The translations under genes were made by a program, and so were the position numbers. Source: CAZONU01 sp965370045 (GTDB lineage Bacteria > Planctomycetota > SZUA-567 > JAKLDR01). Taken from it: a DNA stretch of 64,000 bases. The notes under the pieces were generated by a model. That model saw only the letters and a list, made by a program, of their open reading frames with translations. It did not search any database and had not been told where the DNA came from. Where the stretch lies: positions 1 to 64,000 of the forward strand of contig CBDUSI010000003.1 of assembly GCA_965370045.1 (NCBI GenBank), in the 5' to 3' direction. Below, in pieces: positions 33,404 to 40,675 of this stretch; within the stretch, counting starts at the first letter, position 1; every line of letters begins with the position of its first letter.

Positions 33404-34834
33404 CTAGCCGCCGAAGGACTCCTTCTTGCCGTCCGCGTAGATGACTTGGTCGGTCTCGAACTCCACTTTCAGATCCTTCTTGGCAATGGTCCTTAGTCGT
33501 GTATGCGAGTTCATGAACTGGTTGTATGCCACGCCGCCTTTGACCCTGGCGGTACCACCGGCAGGGATGTTCACTTCTTCGGTCCAGCCCACACGCATGA
33601 TCACTTTTCCAAACAGATCCTTAAAGATCACGGTCCCTTTGAAAGCGCGGATGGGCTTCTTGAGATTGTTAGCGACCTCTAGTTCAAGGGAAATGCGGGC
33701 CTTGTAACGGCCCGCGCCGATGTCCACATCGGAGAACGCTTTCTCAATGAGCTTGATCCCCAGAGCGATTACCTGCGCTTTGGCCGATTCGCGATCAATC
33801 ATGCTCTTGGGAATCCTTATCTTCATCTCTCCCTTGCCGCCCAAGGCCGCAACTGGCAGGCGCAGGTCCAGGTGCTTTGCGGCTTCGACCGGCACTTCAA
33901 ACACCAGGACATCGCTCACCGATTTGCCTGGATATACAGAAGTCGCCGTCCGAATCTGTCCTTCGACCTTTGTGCCCACGCCGAAGGTAATCCGCTTGTA
34001 GGAATTCCCGGCGTTGTCTTTGAGCGAGGCTGCCCTGTTCGCAAGCGAAAACCGCTCCCTGGTGCCCCATCCCTTGAAGTCGAGCTTCTTGGTACTGCTC
34101 TTGTTGGCGACGCGCATGACAATCTTGAGCAATCTATCCTTGGAGCGTGACTCCTCGCCGAACAGGTCCTTGACCTTGACGTGGCCTACCTTGACCTCCC
34201 TCACCGAAACCTGGACAGCTTCCCAGGTGGCTGCTTCTTTGCCCGCCACGACCCAGGTCTCTTCAGCGGAGGGCGGTTTTTCGTCAGGGACATGCGTAGG
34301 CCCGGGTTTCTCCCGCTCTCCGGAAGTCGGTCCCTCAGGCAACCTAGTCTTGCCAACCTTCCTCTGGGCCTCCTCGCGGGCCTTCTCCTCTTGCTTTTCA
34401 GCTTCATCGATGGCCTCGCTGACCGCCGCGCCTGTGCCGGCCACGCAGCCGCCAGTGAGCACAACGCAACCGCCGACAAGCAGGGCAATCACGAAAATGA
34501 TCGCCGCAATGATTCCGCATGTGATTCCAAAACCCCAGCCGAAGGGCCCGGCCCTCCTCGGGGCTGGCGCGGGTGACTGGGCTACGGGGATGACCTCGGC
34601 CTCGACGACCTGCGCCGGGAGTATCTCGACTTTGGGCGTCCGCCGGGCCAGCTTGGCTTGGCGGTCAGCCTCGCGCTGGCGCTGTTGCTCGACCTGGGCG
34701 CGCTTCTTCTCGTCCTTGAGCTGCTGTTTGACGGCCGGGACGCAGCGGGGACAGACCACCACGCCGCCGATTCTGCGCGCGGCCTCGCTGGAGACCTTCC
34801 GTCCACAGTGCTTGCAGTTCAATAGTTCGGGCAA
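33404..34834 (-). CDS. Membrane protein with N-terminal zinc ribbon and repeated beta domains, unknown function
   Basis: 476 residues. The start is TTG at 34834, supported by GGGAGGAAT just upstream. CKHCGRKVS and VVCPRCVP form a zinc ribbon (Cys at about 7, 10, 28, 31), followed by a basic coiled-coil stretch (about 33-65), one membrane segment (GFGITCGIIAAIIFVIALLVGGC) and a second charged helix. Two beta-rich regions follow: EAVQVSVREVKVGHV at about residues 205-345, like DUF4352/FxLYD domains, and SLELEVANNLKKPIRAFKG at 375-470, which carries the FxLYD-type pattern. Such proteins are abundant and uncharacterised in Planctomycetes. GC content looks lower than in neighbours. It is transcribed alone. 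Confidence 0.75.
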   Translation of the reverse strand: MPELLNCKHCGRKVSSEAARRIGGVVVCPRCVPAVKQQLKDEKKRAQVEQQRQREADRQAKLARRTPKVEILPAQVVEAEVIPVAQSPAPAPRRAGPFGWGFGITCGIIAAIIFVIALLVGGCVVLTGGCVAGTGAAVSEAIDEAEKQEEKAREEAQRKVGKTRLPEGPTSGEREKPGPTHVPDEKPPSAEETWVVAGKEAATWEAVQVSVREVKVGHVKVKDLFGEESRSKDRLLKIVMRVANKSSTKKLDFKGWGTRERFSLANRAASLKDNAGNSYKRITFGVGTKVEGQIRTATSVYPGKSVSDVLVFEVPVEAAKHLDLRLPVAALGGKGEMKIRIPKSMIDRESAKAQVIALGIKLIEKAFSDVDIGAGRYKARISLELEVANNLKKPIRAFKGTVIFKDLFGKVIMRVGWTEEVNIPAGGTARVKGGVAYNQFMNSHTRLRTIAKKDLKVEFETDQVIYADGKKESFGG

Positions 34835-35157
34835 AACCTATTCCTCCCGATCACCGCCAAGTCCACACCCCCCGTTATTATCTGAAGCCAACCGCTCCCA
34901 GTTTCCCTCTCAGTAATATAGCTCGCCGAGGTCCGGAAGTCAAGACTCGCAACGAAATTTCGAGTTTCGCGTTGCGAGTTCCGCCATGCGTCGCGATTCG
35001 GGGTACACGTGGCAGCTCGGTTTTCGGTTTTCAGTTTTCCGTCCCGGCCCGACGAGCAAGTTCATTCTTTCAGCGCTTCCCGTTTCGCGTATATGCCAGT
35101 ATATCAGTCAGTTGCGTACTGTGGGGCCGACCGGGAGAATATTATATCAAAATTTAC
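34835..35157. other. Non-coding stretch with inverted repeat
   Basis: No gene is seen. A perfect 10-bp inverted repeat (ACTCGCAACG at 34945-34954, CGTTGCGAGT at 34970-34979) encloses CGAAATTTCG-like sequence, and TTTTCGGTTTTCAGTTTTCC-like runs follow near 35020-35040. These TTGCGAGTTTCG-type motifs look like a dispersed non-coding repeat. The stretch is AT-rich compared with the rest of the window, which suits a divergent promoter region. Confidence 0.45.
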
Positions 35158-35186
35158 TTGACACTCTGGCGACTTCGGTGTACAAT
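35158..35186 (+). promoter_or_regulatory. Consensus sigma-70 promoter
   Basis: TTGACA and TACAAT are separated by exactly 17 nt, the closest match to the sigma-70 consensus in the window. It lies 24 nt before the ATG at 35210, with GGGGAG in between as ribosome site. Expression should be strong unless it is repressed. Confidence 0.75.
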
Positions 35187-35209
35187 ACTGGTAGGTCTGG
35201 GGAGTTGAC

Positions 35210-36313
35210 ATGCCTGAAGCGGTTGAGGACGGGGTCCGGCGGGTACTGCGCCAGGTGGCCTGCCTGCGCTTGCAGGGGGTCCACTGGGCGGGTGCGGCCG
35301 AGCAGGTCGATGGTTTGTCCGCCGACGAGCTTCTGGACATCTGCTGGGAACACGAAGAGCTCTGGGAGAAAACCTGCGCCCGCGCCGAGCGCGACATGGT
35401 GCGCCGTCTGGCCGGCCGGGCGCTGACCATTCTTGAAGAGGTCATGACGGGCGGCGATGAGTCGCTGGCCGCCCGCGCCTCGGAAGCGGTGCTGCTCCAC
35501 CAGCGCCACCTGGACCGTATGAACGGGGAGAGGGAACTGTCGACTCCCGGAGCGGCGCCCCTGGGCGCCCGAGGGGAGGCGATTCTCTTGCCTGAACCAC
35601 GCCAGGGAGGGCGGAACCTCGACGGCTTGACAGGAGGTCAAGAGACATCGTTTGGGGAGGGGCCGCAGAACGGCAATGAACCGCCAACCGACTCCCCCGA
35701 AGAAATCAGGGAGATCGCCCTGCGGGCCATGCGCCGGCTGGACGAACTCTTGCCCGAGGCGCCGCCCACCGCGCTGCGCGCCGCCGAGGGGATACTGCGG
35801 CATTACAGGTACTGGCACTGGTCGAACGCGGTCATTTCCCGACGTGGCCGGGCGGCGAAGACGCGCAAAGAACCCGACTGGAAGGCCATCCTGCCCTGGC
35901 AGGAGGAGGACGCACCGCCGCCGCCCGACAGGATTTCAATCCACGAGAACGGGGCGCTGATCGGCCAGGAGGGCAGAGTAGTAGAGTTCGCGCGGCCCGG
36001 CGTCTCCAGCGAGTCATGGGAGAAGACCGGCGCGGAGGCCGACGAGTACATTCGCGAACTCGTTCAGGGCGAAAAGCCCGGCGTGGAGTTCATGTGGTAC
36101 GGCCACTGGCTTACGACGCACCTTGAGCGCATCGCCGGTCGCGACAACATTCCCTGGCCGCCGCCCGAAGAGATGGTTTCCGGCAGATGGTACGCCGTCT
36201 ATGACGAAGAGCTGCGCGATCTGAGAGTGAAACCGCTGCCAGATGCATGGCAAACCGGCGACCCCGAACCCCCCGACGGCTGGGGCCCTAATTCGCGGGC
36301 AAGCCCCAACTGA
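35210..36313 (+). CDS. Unrecognised helical protein
   Basis: 367 residues from ATG 35210 (GGGGAG 5 nt upstream). The N-terminal 110 residues are helical: QGVHWAGAAEQVDGLSADELLDIC could be a helix-turn-helix, and ALTILEEVMTGGDESLAARA followed by SEAVLLHQ resembles the helical part of phage small-terminase-like phBC6A51-type proteins. A related helical unit recurs at about 165-205 (LRAMRRLDELLPEAPPTAL, RAAEGILRHYRYWHW). The middle (110-160) is a low-complexity linker. The C-terminal half contains WEKTGAEADEYIRELVQGEK and MWYGHWLTTHLERIAGR. No catalytic motif is visible. A DNA-binding role is only a guess. It has a consensus promoter and no operon partner. Confidence 0.65.
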   Translation: MPEAVEDGVRRVLRQVACLRLQGVHWAGAAEQVDGLSADELLDICWEHEELWEKTCARAERDMVRRLAGRALTILEEVMTGGDESLAARASEAVLLHQRHLDRMNGERELSTPGAAPLGARGEAILLPEPRQGGRNLDGLTGGQETSFGEGPQNGNEPPTDSPEEIREIALRAMRRLDELLPEAPPTALRAAEGILRHYRYWHWSNAVISRRGRAAKTRKEPDWKAILPWQEEDAPPPPDRISIHENGALIGQEGRVVEFARPGVSSESWEKTGAEADEYIRELVQGEKPGVEFMWYGHWLTTHLERIAGRDNIPWPPPEEMVSGRWYAVYDEELRDLRVKPLPDAWQTGDPEPPDGWGPNSRASPN

Positions 36314-36317
36314 TTAG

Positions 36318-36900
36318 CCGCAGATGGACGCAGATAGACGGAGATTGGGACTTGGATCGCGGATAACGATGCCAGTGGGGCGGAAGGCTCCCGCCGCGGA
36401 TAACTATCACCGTTCATCGGCGTTTATCCGCGGTTCCAACAGCCTGTCTTCCGCAGATAGCGTGGATTGTTAACCACCAAGACACCAAGACACGAAGAGG
36501 GGCTTGGGTCGCGGATTTCGGCACTCGGTTAAGCGAAAGACGCCCGCCGCGGATAGCTGTCTCCGTTCATCTGCGTTTATCCGCGGTTCCCAAAGCCTGT
36601 TTTCCGCAGATGGACGCAGATAGCGCAGATAGAATAGATAGAGGGATTTGAACCGCGGATGAACGGTTACGGTTCACCCGAGTCATCCGCCGCGGAAGCT
36701 CAACGGCGTTCATCTGCGTTCATCTGCGGTTCCCAACTGCTGCGGTTCCAACAGCCTGTTTTCCGCAGATGGACGCAGATAGCGCAGATTAGGATTTAGA
36801 TCGCGGACATGCCAGCTCGGTCAAGCCAGGGCTCCCGCCGCGGAACTATCACCGTTCATCGGCGTTCATCCGCGGTTCCCAACTGCTGCGGTTCCAATCT
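36318..36900. repeat. Tandem array of four degenerate repeats of about 135-160 bp
   Basis: Units begin at 36318, 36451, 36604 and 36763. Each opens with CCGCAGATGGACGCAGATA or a variant, has CCGCCGCGGA in the middle (weaker in the first half) and closes with GTTCATCTGCGTTCATCCG or a variant, then CGGTTCC and GCCTGTTTT. The opening and closing parts of each unit are inverted relative to each other, so every unit can form a long hairpin. Unit 2 carries a foreign AACCACCAAGACACCAAGACA stretch of a type also seen as dispersed repeats elsewhere. The array fills the space between the gene ending at 36313 and the rplC promoter. Confidence 0.88.
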
Positions 36901-36904
36901 CCCC

Positions 36905-36932
36905 TTGAATCGCCGCAGAGGTGTGCTATCAT
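36905..36932 (+). promoter_or_regulatory. Likely promoter of rplC
   Basis: TTGAAT and TATCAT are 16 nt apart, directly after the repeat array. The -10 TATCAT is the same as that proposed for the RNA helicase. It leaves a leader of about 115 nt. Confidence 0.5.
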
Positions 36933-37005
36933 GCCCTCTTCGTCAAATCCGGCTTTCGTCGCGGGGGGGCGAGTGAGCCGGCCCCTTGAAGATTCACCCC
37001 GCAAA

Positions 37006-37034
37006 CTGACCGGCCCTCCCCCGCACCGGGTCAG
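37006..37034 (+). promoter_or_regulatory. Leader hairpin before rplC
   Basis: CTGACCGG (37006-37013) pairs with CCGGGTCAG (37026-37034, one bulged G). The hairpin ends 7 nt before the GGAGAG ribosome site. Ribosomal protein mRNAs are often controlled by such leaders, but no known L3 or L4 binding motif was recognised. Confidence 0.35.
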
Positions 37035-37052
37035 GCGGTTTGGAGAGAAGCC

Positions 37053-37739
37053 ATGCATAAACCCGCTATTCTCGGCAAGAAGCTGGGTATGACCCAGATC
37101 TTCGTGGACGGCCAGCGCATCCCGGTCACGGTCATCCAGGCCGGGCCCTGCCACGTAACGCAGGTGAAGAACGCCGAAACAGACGGCTACAACGCCCTGC
37201 AGCTGGGCTTCATCGACAAGCCCGAGCGGCTGGTCCGCATGCCCGAGGCCGGCCACGCCAAGAAGGCCGGGGTCGCCGCCAAGCGCCACCACCGCGAGAT
37301 CCGCTACCCCGCCGACGTCGAGCCGGACCTCGAGCTTGGCGCGGAAGTCAAGGTCGACGTGTTCGAAGGCGTCGTGAAGTTGGACGTCACCGGAGTCAGC
37401 AAGGGCAAGGGCTTCGCCGGGGTCATGAAGCGCTGGAACTTCGGCGGCGGCCGCGCCTCGCACGGCGCCAGCAAGAGTCACCGTCGGCCCGGGGGCATCG
37501 GCCGCGCGGGCAGCACCTCCCGCGGCGTATTCCTGGGCAAGAAGATGCCCGGCCACATGGGCGCCGAAAGGGTCACCCTGCGCTGCCGGCTGGTCAAGAT
37601 CGACGCTGAGAAGAACCTGCTCCTGGTAAAGGGCCCGGTGCCCGGCGCGGACGGCGGCCTGCTCTTCATCCGCCGCTCGGTGCGCGAGTACGGCCCCATC
37701 CAGAAGCCCGAGAAGAAAGAGGAGAAGGCCGAAGAGTAG
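37053..37739 (+). CDS. rplC: 50S ribosomal protein L3
   Basis: 228 residues from ATG 37053 with GGAGAG upstream. LGKKLGMTQIFVDGQRIPVT is the family N-terminus. KGKGFAGVMKRWNFGGGRAS and SHGASKSHRRPGGIG form the long loop that reaches the peptidyl-transferase centre, and GKKMPGHMGAERVT the highly conserved tail loop. The C-terminus is a charged extension. L3 helps start 50S assembly. Usually it sits in the S10 operon between rpsJ and rplD. Here it stands alone with its own promoter and a terminator, and no other ribosomal protein gene is in the window. Confidence 0.97.
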   Translation: MHKPAILGKKLGMTQIFVDGQRIPVTVIQAGPCHVTQVKNAETDGYNALQLGFIDKPERLVRMPEAGHAKKAGVAAKRHHREIRYPADVEPDLELGAEVKVDVFEGVVKLDVTGVSKGKGFAGVMKRWNFGGGRASHGASKSHRRPGGIGRAGSTSRGVFLGKKMPGHMGAERVTLRCRLVKIDAEKNLLLVKGPVPGADGGLLFIRRSVREYGPIQKPEKKEEKAEE

Positions 37740-37756
37740 CGCGCGCTTCTGAACGT

Positions 37757-37791
37757 GAAAACAATGCGGCCCGGTCAAGTGACCGGGCCGC
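37757..37791 (-). terminator. Terminator between rplC and the GH20-like gene
   Basis: GCGGCCCGGTCA and TGACCGGGCCGC form a 12-bp perfect stem around AG (37766-37791; the real loop will be four to six bases). Read leftward, it is followed by ATTGTTTTC (37765-37757), giving a T-rich tail for the leftward run ending at 37818. Rightward it has no T tract but could still end or protect the rplC message. Confidence 0.75.
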
Positions 37792-37817
37792 GGCAATATC
37801 GAACTTAAAAGCAGAAC

Positions 37818-39251
37818 CTAGCCTATGGCCCGGAGGATGTACAGCATGGACTGACTGGCGCGGCCATGCGGTTTGGCGAAGCGCAGGGGGTCGCCCGGAT
37901 GGCGGTCGCGGCCCCAGGCCTTCTCAACGCGTTTGTAGAGCGCCTTCGCCCCGGGGACGCCCTTCTTCCTGCCGCGCATACCGTAGCGCGCCAGGGCCAG
38001 AATGTTCTCGGCGGCCAGGACCACGTCCCCGTAGCGCTCGCGGTTGCGGCGGACCTTGGGGCGCTCGCGCTTCAGCGCGGCGACGGCCGTCTTCATCTTC
38101 TCGGCCATCAGCCGGCAGCGGCGGAGGTCCTCGCGACCGAAGGCGTTGCCCGGCCGGTCGCGGCCCAGCGCCAGGCGCTGCAGGAAGCGCTGGTCGAGGC
38201 CCGAGTCGTAGAGGCCGGCCAGCGCCGCGCCGACGGCCCGGCCGCTCTTGAGGCCGTAGAAGCGCGCGGCGAAGCGCGTGGCGAGGTCCGGGTCCTCGGC
38301 GTTGGAGGTAAAGAGGTGCCCGCCCAGGGCCAAGCCGTAGTCGATGGCCCCGGGCAGGTAGCGCCAGGGACACCACACGGTATTGACCAGGCCGACCAGG
38401 CCGCGCTTCCTCGCCGCCAGGCTGCGCGAGCTGGCCGTGCGCATGTTGGCCAGGTTCTCGGCGTAGGGCGCGAAGACCGTGCCGGCCTTGCTGAGCGCCG
38501 GACAGGCGGCGACCTCGAAGCCGGCGGAGAGGAAGAGGTCCGCGTTGCGCTCGTTGTACTCGGCGGCGTAGTCCCAGTTGAACATGAGCACGTCGCGCTC
38601 CAGGCGCTTCATGATTTCGGGATGGTGGACCACGTGATCACCCCACATGGCCGGCCGGCGGCCGAGCTTGCGGACCTCGGCGTGGACCCAGCGGGCGTGC
38701 GAGGCGTAGCGCTTCCAGTCGGGGGCGCGCGCGCCGTACTTCCGGCGGCAGCGCGGGCAGTTGCCCAGCTGGACCTCGTCGAGGCCCACGTGGATTACGG
38801 GATAGTCGAAGATCGCGGCCACGTCGGCCAGCAGCTCGGAGATCAGCTCCCGGGTCCCGGGGTGCGCGGGACACAGGGCGTTGTAGTCGTGGTCGGGCAG
38901 CCCCCGGGGCGGCGGCTCGGCCAGCTGCCGGTGCCGGCGGTGGGTGAAGATCAACCGGGAGTGGCCCAGGGCCTCGATCTCGGGCATGACCGCGATGCCC
39001 AGCGAGCGGGCCAGTTCCACGAACTCGCGCATCTCATCGGCCGTGAAGGCGCCGGGAGAGGCCAGCTCGGGGTGCGCGGGGAAGCGCAGCGCGCAGCGCT
39101 CGTCGTCGATGAGGTGAAGGTGAACCAGGTTGTAGCCCCACTCGGCCAGCCAGGGCAGGAGCAGCGTGTAGTACTCCTTGCGCTCGACGACCCGGCCGGG
39201 GTCGAGCATGACCCCGCGCAGCTTGAAGGCGGGCGACTTCCTCTTGCTCAA
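37818..39251 (-). CDS. Glycoside hydrolase family 20-like (beta-N-acetylhexosaminidase-like)
   Basis: 477 residues from ATG 39251 (4-nt overlap with the regulator gene). A (beta/alpha)8 barrel begins at once, with FKLRGVMLDPGR, GYNLVHLHLIDDERCALRFP and MPEIEALGHSRL. The GH20 acid motif is seen as VIHVGLDEV (His154, Asp158, Glu159). A short Cys pair (CPRCRRKYG) follows. No N-terminal GH20b domain and no signal peptide, so it is probably cytoplasmic. Likely substrates are beta-linked hexosaminides such as recycled cell-wall or chitin fragments. It is the last gene of the leftward run. Confidence 0.78.
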   Translation of the reverse strand: MSKRKSPAFKLRGVMLDPGRVVERKEYYTLLLPWLAEWGYNLVHLHLIDDERCALRFPAHPELASPGAFTADEMREFVELARSLGIAVMPEIEALGHSRLIFTHRRHRQLAEPPPRGLPDHDYNALCPAHPGTRELISELLADVAAIFDYPVIHVGLDEVQLGNCPRCRRKYGARAPDWKRYASHARWVHAEVRKLGRRPAMWGDHVVHHPEIMKRLERDVLMFNWDYAAEYNERNADLFLSAGFEVAACPALSKAGTVFAPYAENLANMRTASSRSLAARKRGLVGLVNTVWCPWRYLPGAIDYGLALGGHLFTSNAEDPDLATRFAARFYGLKSGRAVGAALAGLYDSGLDQRFLQRLALGRDRPGNAFGREDLRRCRLMAEKMKTAVAALKRERPKVRRNRERYGDVVLAAENILALARYGMRGRKKGVPGAKALYKRVEKAWGRDRHPGDPLRFAKPHGRASQSMLYILRAIG

Positions 39252-40672
39252 GACTTTTCTCCCAAGTCGAACTCCTCTATCTTCTTGCGCAGCGTGGTGC
39301 GGTGCATGCCCAACAGCTTGGAGGCCCGCACCTGGTTGCCGCCGACGGCGGCGAGCACCTCGGCGATGGCCGCCCGTTCGGCCAGGCGCACGGCCTCGGC
39401 GTGGATGTCGGCGGTTTCCTTGCCCTCCGCGCCGGCGGCCTCGAAGCGCTCGCGGGCCAGGCGGCCGACCAGCCGTTCTATGTTCCCGGCCAGGCCCCCG
39501 GCGGCGGCGGCCGCGCCGCCGGCCGCACGGACCACGTGGCCGGGCAGGTGCTCGACGGCCACGGTCCCCGAGCCGCGGGCCAGGGCGGCGGCGTGCTCCA
39601 GGCAGTTCTTGAGTTCGCGGACGTTGCCCGGCCAGTCGTACCGCTCGATGACCGCGAGGGCCTCGGGGCTGATCTCCACGCGCTCGGAGAGGAAGTGAGC
39701 GACCAGCAGGGGCACGTCCTCGGAGCGTTCGCGCAGGGGCGGCAGCTCTATGCGCAGGACGTCCAGGCGGTAGTAGAGGTCCTCGCGGAAGAGGCCGGCG
39801 GAGACCAGCTCGCGGAGGTCGCGGTTGGTGGCCGAGACCACCCGGGCATCGACCTCGCGGGTCTCCGACTCGCCCACGCGCTCGAAGCAGTGCGACTCCA
39901 GGAACCTGAGCAGCTTGACCTGCATGGCCGGGCTCATCTCGCTGACCTCGTCGAGGAGCAGCGTGCCGCCATCGGCGGCCTCCAGGCGTCCGGTGCGGCT
40001 AGCCACCGCGCCGGTGAAGGCCCCGCGGGCGTGGCCGAAGAGCTCGCTCTCCAGCAGCGTCTCGGGCAACCCCGCACAGTTGACGGCCACGAAGGGCCCA
40101 CCGACGCGCTGGGAGTGGAGGTGGATGGCCCGGGCGGTGAGCTCCTTGCCGGTGCCGCTCTCGCCGAGGAGCAGCACGGTGGCTGCGCCCGCCGCGGCGG
40201 CGGCGATCTGGCGATAGAGCTCCTGCATGAGGGCGCTCCTGCCGACCAGCAGCGCCTCCGGCGGGAAGTCGGCGAGCTGCTCGCGGGCGGCCTGGAGCGT
40301 CGGCTGGCCAGCGCGCGCGGCCAGCGCGCGGCGGACCGTGGCGCGCACCGTCTCCAGACTGACCGGCTTCAAGAGGTAGTCGAAGGCCCCCCCGCGCACC
40401 GCCTCCACCGCGGTGGAGAGGGTGCCGTGGCCGGTCATGACCACCACCGGCGTGCCCGGCAGCATCCCCCGGAGCTTCTCGGCGGCGGCCAGGCCGTCCA
40501 TGCCCGGCAGGCGCACGTCCATGAAGACCAAGTCCGGCTTCTCGCTCTCGGCCAGCTCCAGGCCCTCCTCGGCGCTGGAGGCGGCCAGCGCCCGATGCCC
40601 CTCCTTCTCGAGGAATCTCGCGAAAGCCCAGGAGACGCCGCTGTCGTCATCGACAACCAGGACCGTGGCCAC
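39248..40672 (-). CDS. Sigma-54-dependent response regulator (NtrC family)
   Basis: 474 residues; GTG start with GGAG just upstream inside the end of the kinase gene. Receiver domain at 1-120 with Asp52 in FMDVRLPGMDG. AAA+ domain about 140-370 with LLLGESGTGKELTARA and the sigma-54 contact motif ARGAFTGAVA. A Fis-type helix-turn-helix ends the protein (NQVRASKLLGMHRTTLRKKI). When phosphorylated by the neighbouring kinase it should activate promoters of RpoN-RNA polymerase. No -24/-12 promoter was found with confidence in the window. Confidence 0.96.
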   Translation of the reverse strand: MATVLVVDDDSGVSWAFARFLEKEGHRALAASSAEEGLELAESEKPDLVFMDVRLPGMDGLAAAEKLRGMLPGTPVVVMTGHGTLSTAVEAVRGGAFDYLLKPVSLETVRATVRRALAARAGQPTLQAAREQLADFPPEALLVGRSALMQELYRQIAAAAAGAATVLLLGESGTGKELTARAIHLHSQRVGGPFVAVNCAGLPETLLESELFGHARGAFTGAVASRTGRLEAADGGTLLLDEVSEMSPAMQVKLLRFLESHCFERVGESETREVDARVVSATNRDLRELVSAGLFREDLYYRLDVLRIELPPLRERSEDVPLLVAHFLSERVEISPEALAVIERYDWPGNVRELKNCLEHAAALARGSGTVAVEHLPGHVVRAAGGAAAAAGGLAGNIERLVGRLARERFEAAGAEGKETADIHAEAVRLAERAAIAEVLAAVGGNQVRASKLLGMHRTTLRKKIEEFDLGEKS

Positions 40673-40675
40673 GCT

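Noticed and set aside
36318..36900. Repeat array considered as a CRISPR
   Set aside because: Units are about 145 bp, degenerate and internally inverted, with no short constant repeat or uniform spacers, and no cas genes are in the window.
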